A stretch of 64,000 nt of DNA from positions 14,966,295 to 15,030,294 of the forward strand of contig NC_092799.1 in assembly GCF_918797505.1 (NCBI RefSeq), given 5' to 3'. The stretch comes from Bemisia tabaci. Lineage: Eukaryota; Arthropoda; Insecta; Hemiptera; Aleyrodidae. Of this stretch, positions 1 through 10,237 are shown in pieces (the first letter of the stretch is position 1; each line of letters begins with the position of its first letter). A model generated the notes under the pieces. It was not told where the DNA came from and ran no database searches. It saw only the letters and a program-made list of their open reading frames with translations. Made by a program: the position numbers and the translations under genes.

Positions 1-1260
1 AGGTAGAAAAGTCGAGTAAAACTGGTACCATCCATCCATACGTGGATAGAAAGGTCGCACTGAATCCTAAGTCACTAGATCTTAGTGCGGAACTACGGGA
101 ACAGCCCGCGACATTCTGGGGCGCGCACCTTTCTGCACGAAGGACAAGTGGAAAAAGTTAAGTGAAATATTTACACTAAAAACATTACAGGGTAAGACGA
201 CGGTGTTAGCTCCAGGCGTAAACCTTGATTCGAGACAGGGAAAATCGGTTTCACGCACTATTAACACTTCGAAGCCGGGAATTTTGAATTTTCGCAAATC
301 ACAATAATAATGAGTGCACCACACGTCGAGTGTATGATAAAGGAAATATGGAGAGTGAAAAATGCTCCTTGTAGAGTTGACACTCAAGTCAAAATCGCGG
401 CTAAAGTCTGTGCGTCTCCTACGAATTGACAACACCACGAGCACTAAATCTTAGACCGGAACTTGGAGGTTCGCGCAGTCGTAGCGATAACAGCTTCACT
501 GATAACACGTTAAAAGTATGATCAAAGAGATCAAAAGAGGAGGAAAGGGGGTCACAAACCTATAAATCATTACCCATCAGCCAAAAAACTTAAATCGGTC
601 GTTTGAGTAATGAAAATGACACTGCGTGCACAGAATTCTCGACCCTGACGAGATTTTTACTTTTAGGGATCTAGAAAGACTGTAAAAGCGCATAAAGATG
701 AAGAGAGAGGAAAAATGGTAGGGGAAAGAGGGGCTCGGGTAAAATTCAGTGACTGCTCAGACTGAAATTAAGACTCAAATTGTGTGTCCCTTTCAAAAGA
801 AGAACACTACACTAAAAACACTAAGCGCCTCAGCTAGAATGGGATTATTACGTTAAGGACTTATCAAACAAAACTACGGAAAGAGGAAAGAGGGGGAGGC
901 TTAGGTAAACTAAAGCGAATGTTTGAGTGCAATTTAATCATATCACTATGCAATTGCAGAGGTTTTTTAAAATATTTTTGATTTTATTTTTGATTTCCTC
1001 TCTTTCTTATCAGCAGTTGAAGACACCTTAAGGCGTCAAAACGTATTTGTTTTTAATGTTGGTTTTTAGCCTTGTTTCCGCGATTTCTCTCGTTCCTCAT
1101 TCATGCGTCTACTCAGATCAATATTAAACCTTCTGCTTCAAAATGACACTGTGCGGGCACTATATCCTCATCCAGGACGAGATTTACTGGTTGAGGGCTC
1201 TCCGAATGACGAACAATCGTCTCTACTTGGAAAAGAAAGGAGTGTTTAGATTAGCTCCAG
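1..1260. other. Degenerate repeat-like region, no gene
   Basis: I see no coding gene. Weakly related segments recur: an AATGACACTG...GACGAGATTT block near 611 and again near 1141, and purine-rich GGAAAGAGGGGG-type blocks near 542, 721 and 885, about 180 bp apart. This suggests an old decayed tandem repeat, but the boundaries cannot be set by eye. Confidence 0.35.
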
Positions 1261-1379
1261 CGATTACTCAGATCAAAATTAGGACTTGAAATTGGTCTCG
1301 GCAGTTCCAGGATAAGATATAGTGGATACTGAATCTCAAAGCGGAAGTTGGCGGATATTACGTAAGAGCTCGGCGCGGA

Positions 1380-1870
1380 AAACGAGATGAGGGTGGGGCA
1401 CTCGGGGCAGGGGTCCTCCCGCGAACCGAAACTGAAATCATCACCAAAACGCACGACACTCGTGGAGCTTTCGACGACAAGACGATAATCCCGAAGGAGG
1501 ACTGCGGAAGGCGGCGTTAATGGCTCCTCGGATAACGCGACGATAACGCGACGGTAAACAGGTAAACTGATACTGATCCTGGTTCTCGGTGCAGGTATCA
1601 CTCTCCGGGCGGCATCCGAGAGGCGGGGCGCCGGGGGGGACGGGGGGGCTCGGACATGAATGGACGAACCTTGTAATCAGAGTGTCGCGGCGGTGGCGGG
1701 CGACAGGGTCAGAGCGGGGCGGGGGGCGGGCGGGAAAGTTCAAATCCCTCGGAGAACCATGGTCAAGTGCCGACTCCGGCCGAGGTCTTGAACTCCTCGC
1801 GAACTGATCCCATGACGTCATAACGTCACCGATCATGCCTGAGTGACACCCGTGAAAATCCGGCCCTGGT
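1380..1870. promoter_or_regulatory. GC-rich island with CRE-like palindrome
   Basis: This stretch is far richer in G+C and CpG than its surroundings and ends with ATGACGTCATAACGTCACC near 1812-1830, which contains the CRE/ATF palindrome TGACGTCA plus a second CGTCA half-site. Such islands can mark promoters in insects, but no TATA box, donor site or recognisable exon was tied to it. Open frames across it exist in several phases on both strands, as expected of GC-rich DNA, and resemble no known protein. Confidence 0.25.
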
Positions 1871-1911
1871 TACGCAACGCGGTGCCTATGTCACACTAAA
1901 AAACTAGGTTG

Positions 1912-2296
1912 TTTCGTCGCCTGGTTCACAAAAAGGCGTAACTACATTTGAGGGGCTTGGAGGACAAGCAGAAGAAGCATAAGTGCAGATTTTGAAAAAA
2001 ATCGAGGTATCAATGATTGCAAATAAAAATAGTCTTAATGCTATTCTGTGAAAAATTCGCTTCTAAATTCCAATGTTTAAGCATAAAAAAGTCGGTTTGA
2101 ACTTTCTTTCCTCCATGAGGCTCCATGTACTTTCGAAACTTCAAACCCATAATTCTCTAAATAGTAAAAACTGCACTTATGCGCCTTGTCTTCCAAGCCC
2201 CTCATATTGAGATGAGCCCGGGAATGTATTGAGTGATATAAACGACAGGGCTCATCGCAAATCGTAGCTACGAACTTGTGTCGTAAAGGCGACAAT
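1912..2296. mobile_element. M'3 fold-back MITE split by N1
   Basis: The ends (TCGTCGCCTGGTTCACAAAA on the left, GTCGTAAAGGCGAC on the right) match the termini of the M' copies at 22.44 and 24.71 kb. The body is interrupted by N1 (1950-2203), after which M' sequence resumes with GATGAGCCCGG. Removing N1 restores a unit of about 130 bp like the other two. Confidence 0.6.
1950..2203. mobile_element. N1, inverted-repeat MITE (254 bp)
   Basis: It starts GAGGGGCTTGGAGGACAAG and ends with the near inverse (CTTGTCTTCCAAGCCCCTC). A second copy of equal length lies at 51.09-51.34 kb and matches along its whole length, including the AAAATTCGCT and AAAAAGTC segments. It is inserted in M'3. No transposase is encoded. 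Confidence 0.7.
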
Positions 2297-3730
2297 ACGA
2301 GCCGTAAATATACTAAGGTCTCTTAGTATTGAGATTTAAGGACAAGAGAAATCCATTAGTGATTGACTTCGGCCGGAAATTAAGACATAACAGTGTCACA
2401 AACCGGATTAATCCGGGAAAGATTACATTTTCGCGGATTGCAAAGATTATAAACTGGACGGACGCCGGGGAATTAGGGGTGTACCAGGTCAGGGAACGTT
2501 GGAATGCAAGACGGAACGGTGGAGAGGGATTCGGGAGTGAGTTTGATCGAAGATCACGGAAAACATTCAAACTGTGTAATCTTTATTCCCGTTTGTGATA
2601 TCTGTGATCCGACTTATCTCAACTCACCACGTCTAAAAGTATTTGCTCTTAATTCGAGCAAAATTGTCAAAATTGGGCACCCCTTAGCTCCTTCTTTACA
2701 CCTGCAGGTCATTAGTGAAAATGTACTTAAGCTCTAAAATCAGCAGAATCAGCGAAGCGACTTGACTGATTAAGAGTGTGTAAGAGACATCGAGATAAGA
2801 GCTGTCATCCAGCGACTCAAGCCTAGGGTGTGAGGTAAATGTCAGTGTAAATCAGTCTGCACCCAAGCGCGAACGGAAAATGCCAGAGATCAGATCTGTG
2901 CACTCATCATCGACAGCAACCTTTAACAGTCGTTTAACGAAGTGTACAAACATCGCAACCGGCCGTTAGCAGGTGTTGCAAGTATTGTGCAAAGTCTCTT
3001 CCATTTGTGAAATAACCAAGAGGTTGATTTTACTAGCGATAATTTAAATTTCAGAATCGTCGTTCTTCAGTCGCTGCGTTTTCAAAGTGGAGAGAGACGC
3101 CACCGCAATCTTAGCAACCGCTGATAGAAATTTAAGGATGTTTCGATATTAGACTTTTCAAATACTGATGAAGCCTTAAAATCTAAAATTTTAATGCGAG
3201 AGATAGAATCGGGACACTCGTAATTTTCGGATAGCTTTGCTAAGTCATCAAGACTGGAGAGGTAGAATTTAAAAACATTTTTAGTACAGACAGGTATTGC
3301 TGAGATCGATCTAGTTTCACTTCACGTGCGGTAAGGAGACCAAAATGACTATTTTTCAACTAATTTTTACCGTGGATTTTTCTCTAAATGCATACTACTT
3401 TTTTATTAGTTCAAAATAATCACTTTCACGTGACCACATTTCCATAGAATGAGAGATACTCGTACAACATTGGAGTCTAATGCTGTCACACTGGGGGAAA
3501 ATACCCTGAAAACACTAGCACATTGCACAGTTTCTTTGGATAAAATATCAAATAGTTGGAAACCTTTTAAAAATTGTCTGATATTCTAACTTTCATTAGA
3601 GCTCACATGTTTTCTGTAAGTGAAATTGTTGAATTTTTCGGCTTTTTTGCTTTCCCCGCAAAATAGCTTGGAACAAAGTTTAGCAGGAGAAAATTTACGA
3701 CCAGTTGAATTCAAAACTACTCCTAACTGC
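2297..3730. other. Unassigned stretch, no gene
   Basis: AT-rich sequence with short overlapping open frames on both strands, none recognisable. I see no repeat shared with other parts of the window and no RNA gene. Confidence 0.4.
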
Positions 3731-3731
3731 T

Positions 3732-3738
3732 ATTTTTT

Positions 3739-3771
<33 letters not shown>

Positions 3772-3778
3772 TTTTTTA
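3732..3778. repeat. T-tract followed by (ATT)n microsatellite
   Basis: A run of about 19 T is followed by some seven ATT units and more T. It is a simple sequence repeat; the poly-lysine/asparagine-like open frame on the other strand is an artefact of it. Confidence 0.9.
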
Positions 3779-3878
3779 ATGCCTCTGTGTGTGTTTGAGT
3801 CGAACCAGGGTGGGAAAATTTCATTGAGAAAAAAATCTTGAAATTTCACTTGAAATATTTCATGGATTTTCAGAAATT

Positions 3879-4107
3879 CACTGAAAAAAAACACACACAT
3901 TAGATTTACAGTCCTGACTCTTGAAAACATTGACAAGAAAAAATACTCTTGATTCAATCAGATTTTTGCTTAAATCAAGAGGAAATCCGCTCAAATTAAG
4001 AGGCTTGGTTCTTGATTTAAGCTTAAATCCGATTGAATCAAGAGCATTTTTTCTTGTCGATGTTTTTAACAGTCTGAACTCTAGATCCAATGTGTTTTTT
4101 CCCAGTG
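3879..4107. mobile_element. A1, near-palindromic MITE (229 bp)
   Basis: Bounded by CACTGAAAA and CAGTG. Inside, TTGATTCAATC...GATTGAATCAAGAG and GACAAGAAAAAATACTC...TATTTTTTCTTGTC fold back on one another so the whole element is one imperfect hairpin. Five other copies occur (A2-A6). Both strands give look-alike peptides because of the symmetry; they are not genes. Confidence 0.85.
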
Positions 4108-4312
4108 TCTATGGAAGACATTGAAAGATACCGGTTCCTTTTCATGTTGCGCAAAGTGTAGAAATTGTTTCTTTTCAGAATTTTTGTGTGTTTGAGTGCG
4201 GGTTGCACACTCTAGCCCCTGAAAAATATGAAATATCCCCAGCCTCATGAAATTCCATGAAATATTTTACCGGAATTTCCAATCTTTCATTTCTTCAATA
4301 CGTCTCATACCA

Positions 4313-4540
4313 AACTGGAAAAAAAATACATTGGATCTAGAGTCCAGACTCTTAAAAACATCGACAAGAAAAAATACTCTTGGTTCAATCAGATTTAAGC
4401 TTAAATCAAGAACCAAGCCTTTTAATTTGAGCGGATTTCCTTTTGATTTAAGCTTCAATCTGATTGAATCAAGAGTATTTTTTCTTGTCAATGTTTTCAA
4501 GAGTCTGGACTCTAGATCCAATGTGTTCTTTTTTCCAGTG
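4313..4540. mobile_element. A2, near-palindromic MITE (228 bp)
   Basis: Same family as A1, with outer ACTGGAAAAA / TTTTTCCAGTG and the same inner arms. It lies 205 bp from A1 and directly abuts E1, with no unique sequence between. Confidence 0.85.
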
Positions 4541-4544
4541 CACC

Positions 4545-4821
4545 CTGCGGGCCGATTGTTGAAATTGATAGACAAAGCTATAGACAAAGGAGACATAGGG
4601 AGTATGGAGCGATCCTATTGGTTGAAATGGGTGGTTCCTATAGACAAAGGGAGAAAATGATAGACTAACTGTCGGGTCTCTCGTGGGTTGCCGTTAGTTA
4701 GTCTATTACCTACCTCCTATGTCCATTGCCACCACTCGCTTCCACCAATAGGATCCCTCCAAATCCCTTTTGTCGTCTTTGTCTATAGCTTTGTCTATCA
4801 GTTTCAATAATCAGCCTGCTG
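4545..4821. mobile_element. E1, inverted-repeat MITE (277 bp)
   Basis: Ends CTGCGGGCCGATTGTTGAAA and its near inverse AATCAGCCTGCTG. The inner arms carry ATAGACAAAGCTATAGACAA and the centre has CGGGTCTCTCGTGGGTTGCC. Complete relatives are E2 and E3 at 45.5-46.1 kb; partial ones are E4, E5 and E6. Confidence 0.8.
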
Positions 4822-5400
4822 GGTGGAACTTGGTCCATTCTAAGAACAGATGCTTGGATGCAAGACCGCGTGAATTCCTTTGCAAGACCCAGACCTTCGA
4901 CGTCCCCGGGAGCCGTGACGCCGTGGCCCAATGTCAGCGGTTCAAAAAGCGCGCCAAAACCTCGGTAAACGGACAAGGTCAACAGGGCCTTGAACGAAAT
5001 TGTCAACCGCTCCGAAGCAGCCTTTAACAACTAGACCAACGCCGCGTGGATTAGCCTGATTATTTCCTCGCCTACTACTTCGCGACTTCGCCTGCCGCCG
5101 GGTTGTCACGACCGAGGACCTCCCTCCGGAACGCTTCGATCGCGGCGGGTAGGCGCGGGGAACTTGGCAACAGCGCTCATTGTGCGTAGACCGATTCGCC
5201 CCCCGGCTTCCCGTTAATTGATGCAAAATCGTTGTACACAATTTAATACTCTATTTAATCGGTCGTATTAAACTTGTGGTGACGGCGCTGTTGCCGAGTT
5301 CACCGTGCATCGGATAATGCCTCGAGTGAAACACTAGGGGTGCGGCTTGTCTAAATTTAGTGCGATTCGCGAGTCGAGAGCCGAGAGCGAGACTGGAGTA
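4822..5400. other. GC-rich stretch, no recognisable gene
   Basis: Moderately GC-rich unique-looking sequence with overlapping open frames on both strands, including about 99 codons on the minus strand. None shows a known domain, and no splice-site pairing makes a convincing exon. Confidence 0.35.
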
Positions 5401-5401
5401 G

Positions 5402-5830
5402 AGAAGTGGAGTGGAGTGAGAGGCGCGATACAACTATTTCGACTTCCGAATAGGTAAAATTGTATATCCACGAAATGAGGGAGAACTTTTTTGGCTGGCT
5501 CAGAGACTGTAACGCATGGGTAGAAAAGTTGGATGGGTCGGAACGCGCGATACAACTGTTTCGACTTTCAAGTAGGTAAAATTGTATATCCACGAAATGA
5601 AGGAGAACTTTTTTGGCCGGATCAGAGACTGTAACGCATGGGTAGAAAAGTTGGATAGGACGCAACGCGCGATACAACTATTTGGACTTCCAAATAGGTA
5701 AAATTGTATATGCACGAAATGAAGGAGAGCGTGAACTCTTTTCGACAGACTCGGAGACTTTAACGCATGAGTGGAAAAGTTGAATGGGGCGAAACGCGTG
5801 ATACAACTATTTTGACTTGAGAAGAAGATA
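5402..5830. repeat. J, tandem repeat of about 122 bp (four units)
   Basis: The motif GCG(A/T)GATACAACT-type start recurs at 5425, 5547, 5669 and 5799, giving spacings of 122, 122 and 130 bp. Each unit holds AGGTAAAATTGTATATCCAC, ACGAAATGA(A/G)GGAGA and GTAACGCATGGGTAGAAAAG. The last unit is the most diverged and continues into sequence shared with 22.98-23.18 kb. Confidence 0.85.
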
Positions 5831-5965
5831 AAATTTCATGTCCTCAGAATTATGAAGAACATGGTGTTCTGTATCACTCAAACCATTCGGCTCGTCAAAC
5901 CCAACTTTCAGTTCGTGTTGCCGAACGCACGGTTCGCATTACCGACGTACGAGGTTAAAAGAGCT
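5831..5965. repeat. Segment duplicated at 23.08-23.18 kb
   Basis: Beyond the last J unit the sequence still aligns with the region after 23.08 kb: a GTGTTCT element, GGC(T/C)CGTCAAA, TTCAACATTCCG-like text, CGAACG..CGGTTCG and GAGGTTAAAA in the same order. So one J unit plus this flank was copied as a block. Confidence 0.5.
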
Positions 5966-6142
5966 GATGAAAGAAATTTGATAAAACACGAATCAGATAA
6001 TCAGTTGCGCACTCAGGAAAGAACACTCGACACACTGAATTTCACAGTGCAAAAACATTGACTTTTTGGGAAAATTACTGTGCAAATGTTGAATTTTTTA
6101 CAGAATTGCTGCTTTTACGAATATTTGAAATTAGTTCCGGTA

Positions 6143-6716
6143 TGGGTCAGTTGCGCTGATCACAGAATCGTGTTTTGATGCTTGATTCTCGTGGATTAAT
6201 CATAATTAGATCCGTCCAAACAGCAACTTTCTACGTTGAATTGGAAACAGAGGAAACCGTATTTCTATCAGAGGGAACTATATGAGCATTACGACGAGAG
6301 CCCTGTTATGCACATATTCTAATGGGTCTCAGGGCTCGTGTCTTAATGCACATAGTTCCGTTAGATAGAAATACGTCCAATTTCAATCGAGATACCGCTT
6401 TTTGAAAAGTAGGGTTTTTGACGTCATCCACCGCGGTAGTGACACCCTTAGTTTCTTCCATTTTGCTTCTATCCAACTTTTACGTTGAGCAACCAGTGTA
6501 AAAAATGTGCGTCACGCTGACTGATGAAAGCAACGTTGAAGAAACCAAGGGTGTCACTACCGTGGTGGATGACGTCAAAAACCCGACTTTTCAAAGGCGA
6601 TATCTCGGTTCATATTGGACGTAGAAAGTTGCTGTTTAGACGGCTCTTACAATATTCAGCTGAGCCACAAAAATCAAGCATCGAAACACGATTCTGTTAC
6701 CAGCGCAACTGACCCA
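6143..6716. mobile_element. O1, long-TIR fold-back element (574 bp)
   Basis: The outer 45 bp or so are inverted repeats (TGGGTCAGTTGCGCTGATCA on the left, AGCGCAACTGACCCA on the right, with AATCAAGCATCGAAACACG next to it). A second inverted pair inside, built on GACGTCATCCACCGCGGTAG and its inverse near 6545-6590, makes a nested hairpin. A P-like fold-back (P1, 6241-6385) occupies the left half. O2 at 29.05 kb is related. Confidence 0.75.
6241..6385. mobile_element. P1, fold-back module inside O1
   Basis: CGTATTTCTATCAGAGGGAAC...GTTCCGTTAGATAGAAATACG, split here, is an inverted repeat around a loop containing GAGCCCTG...CAGGGCTC. Free-standing relatives are P2 at 47.14 kb and P3 at 59.65 kb. 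Confidence 0.55.
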
Positions 6717-7145
6717 TTTGATCCTCCATCGAAACCTTATCATTAGAGATGATGGACCTGATCGGTGACGATCTGACGACACGGCCTGCGCGCTAACAAG
6801 GCCGAGCGTGGCGGTGCGGCGTACGCGACCGTATTGTTCGTGTGTAAACACCACACCACAGCACACCGACGTCGGTGGACGGTGGAAGTCGTTTGTTCGC
6901 AGAAGTGTTAGCTCTGTGCAAGCTTGTTCCCTGTTTCCGGCCCGCATCCCGCCGCCGCCTTCTTATTCTTATTCTCCGCCTTTTTCTTCTTCTTCGTCTT
7001 CTCGATCCGTTTCATAATCGGAGCGACTCCGAAGGCTGCCACTACTGCCGCTTGGACTCAGAGCATGCACTTTTCCCATCGCAAATCCGCGCTAATTAAT
7101 CCCGCTAATGAGGTGTCTCCGCTCGGACCGATCACCCAAACACTG

Positions 7146-7299
7146 CGGTAGCGAGACGTAAATGATTGATTATCGATATTTCCCCGTTTGAAGCTATGAT
7201 AAAGGATCGATTATTAAAGTCACACCCTGTTTATCGATCTATTTCCATAGGTTTAAATGACAGATCAATTGATACATCGCAAAGTGCGTCACGCTACTG
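7146..7299. mobile_element. C1, degraded hAT-like MITE
   Basis: Aligns with the C family through GATTGATTATCGATATTTCC, GATCGATTATTAA, ATCGATCTATTTCCATAGG and TTAAATGACAGATCAAT. Terminal bases have decayed (CGGTAGCG on the left, GCTACTG on the right) and no target duplication remains. Confidence 0.65.
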
Positions 7300-7342
7300 C
7301 CAGGCACGCGCCATCCTGGCTCCGGCTCTCGCACATTTCGTC

Positions 7343-7456
7343 GCTCCTCTAACGTAAGGACGTATCTAAATTTTCACACGAGCCCCAGAATGCATAGAGC
7401 TATTTGGAAAACAGGACTCACGTCGAAATCTAGATACCCCCTTACGTCAGAGGAGC
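7343..7456. mobile_element. M1, palindromic MITE (114 bp)
   Basis: GCTCCTCTAACGTAAGGACG at the left is mirrored by CCCCTTACGTCAGAGGAGC at the right. The interior carries GAGCCC and GACTCACG. Related copies are M2 (45.35 kb) and M3 (58.99 kb). Confidence 0.75.
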
Positions 7457-8581
7457 GTCGACTTGTCAAGTGCAGTCCGTGCGTTACGTCACGCATTTTT
7501 TTTCGGGTGTTCGACAAGTACCTATCAAGTACCTTCCTAGCCGCCCCCTCGCCCATTTTGGATAAGTGACGTAATGTATGGATGGCTTCTGGGCGAAGTT
7601 GAAGACAGTAAGGGATCCCTCATAGGAAATGGAGGCTGCAATGAGTTAGTTGCACTTGTCACACGGGGCAAGATTGATAGGTTGTGCCTTTAAATTGAGT
7701 TATTTTGTGTGGGTTTAGATGGGGATGATTCATCGGCACAATCTGCCAATAATGATACGGGGTGATTAAAAATTGTATAAACACAGCAGATTTGATTCCA
7801 GATAAAAAAAAAGTGACAAAAGTAGTAGTTAAGAGAATTATTGAGAATTCAGATGAAGGCGTTTACTTTATCTTCTTACGTAACAATACCAAGAATGACA
7901 CTGGATACGCAATACATTCACACTTTCAATAATTTGCTTCATTTCCAGGGTCACTTTGCTGAAAAAGAGTAAGTTAAGCTTGTTACAGGCTTTTATCTCT
8001 GAAAAATTCCTTCTCGAAGGATTCAACAAAAAAACTACGAGTATATTGTTACTGAACGTACTTGCTTGAACCTGTTGAGTGGAATTCTGATTTTGTTGAA
8101 TAACGAACGTCCTAGCGAACGTCTAAGCTCCTGTCTTCACGTCTCTACTCCGGATTCGAAAGCTATTTTTCCTTTAATTGATTTGTCTCATTTTTGTGTT
8201 AACTGTCGGGAACGGGTTCCACAAATGATTACGCGAGGTAAAACACGTTTACTTAATATACAATTTAATCTTCTTAGCTACGGCGATAAAAGAATTCTCT
8301 GTCATTTTCAGAGTTCCGTAGGAAGCATTTACTCTTTCCGACCCGTTTTCTGACGAAATGAGAGGAAAGGCATAACAAGTGCCTTTCGATCACATTAAAA
8401 TACGCTACAAAAAATAGGAAAGTTTTTCACTTCTTATTACAAGGTACATTGGCTTAATGGACCGTCACGATAGTAAACCCTTCGAGGGGCACGAATTCAA
8501 TGTAAGGCTCCAGAAGGAATGCCAACATTTCACTCGAGACCCGAAAAGTCCAGGCTCTTCCTACAATGGGAACTCTACGAT
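7457..8581. other. Unassigned stretch, no gene
   Basis: No recognised repeat or coding exon. It holds short open frames only, with a pyrimidine-AG (CTTCATTTCCAG) near 7940-7950 that could be an acceptor on the plus strand but has no matching exon. Confidence 0.35.
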
Positions 8582-8863
8582 CAGGGTGTCTACTAAAACA
8601 GGCTGGTCAAAAATTACTACCTTTACAGTACTTTTTCAGTACATGCTCAAGAAATTCAGTACCTCCCCCAACAGAAAAATTCCGTACTTTTTCAGTACTT
8701 CCATTTGACGACATTAGAAAAATTTCCAAAATTTGAAAATGCGACAAAAATGACGAAAAATTAGAAAAAAATCCCGACCTTTTTGCGAAATTTCCGGACT
8801 TTTTCAGTACTTCCGAACCGTCCTTAAAAAATCAGTACTATTTCCGGACTTGTGGACACCCTG
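8582..8863. mobile_element. Z, MITE with GGTGTC ends and 5-bp TSD
   Basis: Begins CAGGGTGTCTAC and ends GTGGACACCCTG. The flanking pentamer ACGAT is present on both sides (8577-8581 and 8864-8868). Inside, TTTTTCAGTACTTCC-type words repeat several times. The 83-codon open frame overlapping it is not a gene. Confidence 0.7.
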
Positions 8864-9072
8864 ACGATAGATCATTCTGAGCTTTAGCGTTAGGTTTACA
8901 CTCGCGAATTCCTTAATTCAATTTTTTAGTCAACGTGCGTTAAAAATCAGCATGAAGCTGAAAATCTCAATACAGAGGGAGAAAGCTCATATAAGCACAA
9001 TTTTCCCTCAAAGAGATACGCAGTTTCACGATCTCTTTGAGCTTGGTAGCAGGAAAAGGAGGCTGCGCTACA

Positions 9073-9111
9073 CTGAAGATGGGCCCAATAAGGCCAAAAC
9101 GCGTCTGCAGT
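9073..9111 (+). ncRNA. Hammerhead-ribozyme-like core (degenerate)
   Basis: CTGAAGA fits the conserved CUGANGA core of hammerhead ribozymes. It is followed by a GGCC-loop-GGCC stem and AAAACGCGTC. The family expects GAAA at that point, so the G is replaced by A and cleavage is doubtful. Very short stem III ribozymes ending GAAACGCGUC are known from Penelope-like retroelements. Assignment is by motif only. Confidence 0.3.
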
Positions 9112-9209
9112 TGCCTTATTGAATGGTCGTTACTAGTGTTGCACCAAACAGCGTATCTCTTTGAGGGGAAATTGTGCTTTCTCCCTCTGTATTAAGATTT
9201 TAAGCTTTA

Positions 9210-9430
9210 CACTGAAAAAAAAAGATTGGTAGAATTTACCATTCCTTCACGCTGTATTTCACACAGCGTCAATTTCGGCGGAAGAAAGGTAAACGTTACT
9301 ATATACTGGCACAGATAACCATTCCTCTGGAAGAATCGACTTGAATATTGGTAGAATTTACCATTCCCTCACGCTGTGTGAAATGCAGCGTGATGGAATG
9401 GTAAATTCTACCAATCTTTTTTTCTTCAGT
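9210..9430. mobile_element. F1, MITE with double hairpin (221 bp)
   Basis: Outer CACTGAAAAA / TCTTCAGT, next to AGATTGGTAGAATTTACCAT and its inverse. Each end also forms its own small hairpin (TTCACGCTGTATTTCACACAGCGT on the left is split as CACGCTG..CAGCGTG). F2 at 27.03 kb is a second copy. Confidence 0.75.
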
Positions 9431-9441
9431 TTATGCTGATT

Positions 9442-10099
9442 TATAAAGCACGTTGTCTAAAGAAATCCAACTTACTGTCTTAACACCCGTGCGTCTACCG
9501 AAATCAGTTTGTTTATTCCTTATAATTATTGCACAAAGTGGCAAGAGAGGCAACGCAACGAACTTGACCGGTGGCGTTTGGTGTTTACACACATCATGCC
9601 GAGTACTCAGTACTTACGTGTGCGAGTTTGTTGCTTTTCGTTGATTTTTTTGTTTGTACACTCGGGCGACCAAACACGGAGTCAATAACGGATGACGCGC
9701 GGCACACACTGCCCCCCTCAGCCCCCTCAACCCCCCTCAACCCCCTCCCGCGGGGGGAAGGAAGACGGAACTCGGGAATCGAACGATGATGGGTAATCTG
9801 CGTCCTCGCATTCTTCCCCCGATTAGCGCCGCATCCGCGCGGGGGAGCGCAACCCGTTAGACGAAAAAATAAACGATTTCCTGTAAAAACAACGCATGTG
9901 CTGTGCATTTTGAGGGGAGGATATGTCGGTGTTTTGAACGCATCTCCGGCGACTCTGAGCCGTTAATTAATTCCGGCTGAATATCATCGACTGTCAGTCA
10001 TATGATGGGATTATGGTGACGGATTTCCTTCGGTGAAATTTTTTTTGGTTAGCTCTCGCTAGAGTACCTTTATGGTTCCCATCACACTCATTCCCATAC
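9442..10099. other. Unassigned stretch with C/A-rich low-complexity part
   Basis: A C-rich segment (CCCCCTCAACCCCC-like, about 9711-9755) is the only notable feature. Open frames of up to about 104 codons on the minus strand are compositional. Confidence 0.35.
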
Positions 10100-10237
10100 T
10101 ACTACTCCCATTTAAAATGTATGCAAAACAATCGATTCTAGGTGACACAGACTGCATCAATAGTTGGAAGAATCGATATGTATGATTGATCTAAATGAAA
10201 GAAAAGCAGTGTTGCCAATTAGCGAAAATCGCCACTG
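10100..10237. mobile_element. D4, degraded hAT-like MITE
   Basis: CCATTTAAAATGTATGC, AATCGATTCTAGG, GAAGAATCGATATGTATG and GTGTTGCCAATTAGCG match D copies in order, ending GCCACTG. The left terminus is missing and no duplication is visible. G1 abuts it directly. Confidence 0.5.

Larger units (their letters stand above)
8945..9441. mobile_element. AB, fold-back element carrying F1
   Basis: The left arm (AATCAGCATGAAGCTGAAAA, TACAGAGGGAGAAAGC, CCCTCAAAGAGATACGC) is mirrored on the right (GCGTATCTCTTTGAGGGG, GCTTTCTCCCTCTGTA, AGATTTTAAGCTT). The final bases TTATGCTGATT reappear only after F1, so F1 inserted close to AB's right end. The loop holds a hammerhead-like motif (9073-9111). Confidence 0.65.

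Noticed and set aside
1441..1836. 131-codon minus-strand frame in the GC-rich island
   Set aside because: Pro/Arg/Ser-rich compositional frame overlapped by others; no domain or paired splice sites.
4247..4660. Open frames on both strands with LKT.TRKNTLDSI-like repeats, also at 21.7, 3.9 and 25.4 kb
   Set aside because: They are translations of the palindromic A element, similar on both strands and in every copy; not a protein family.
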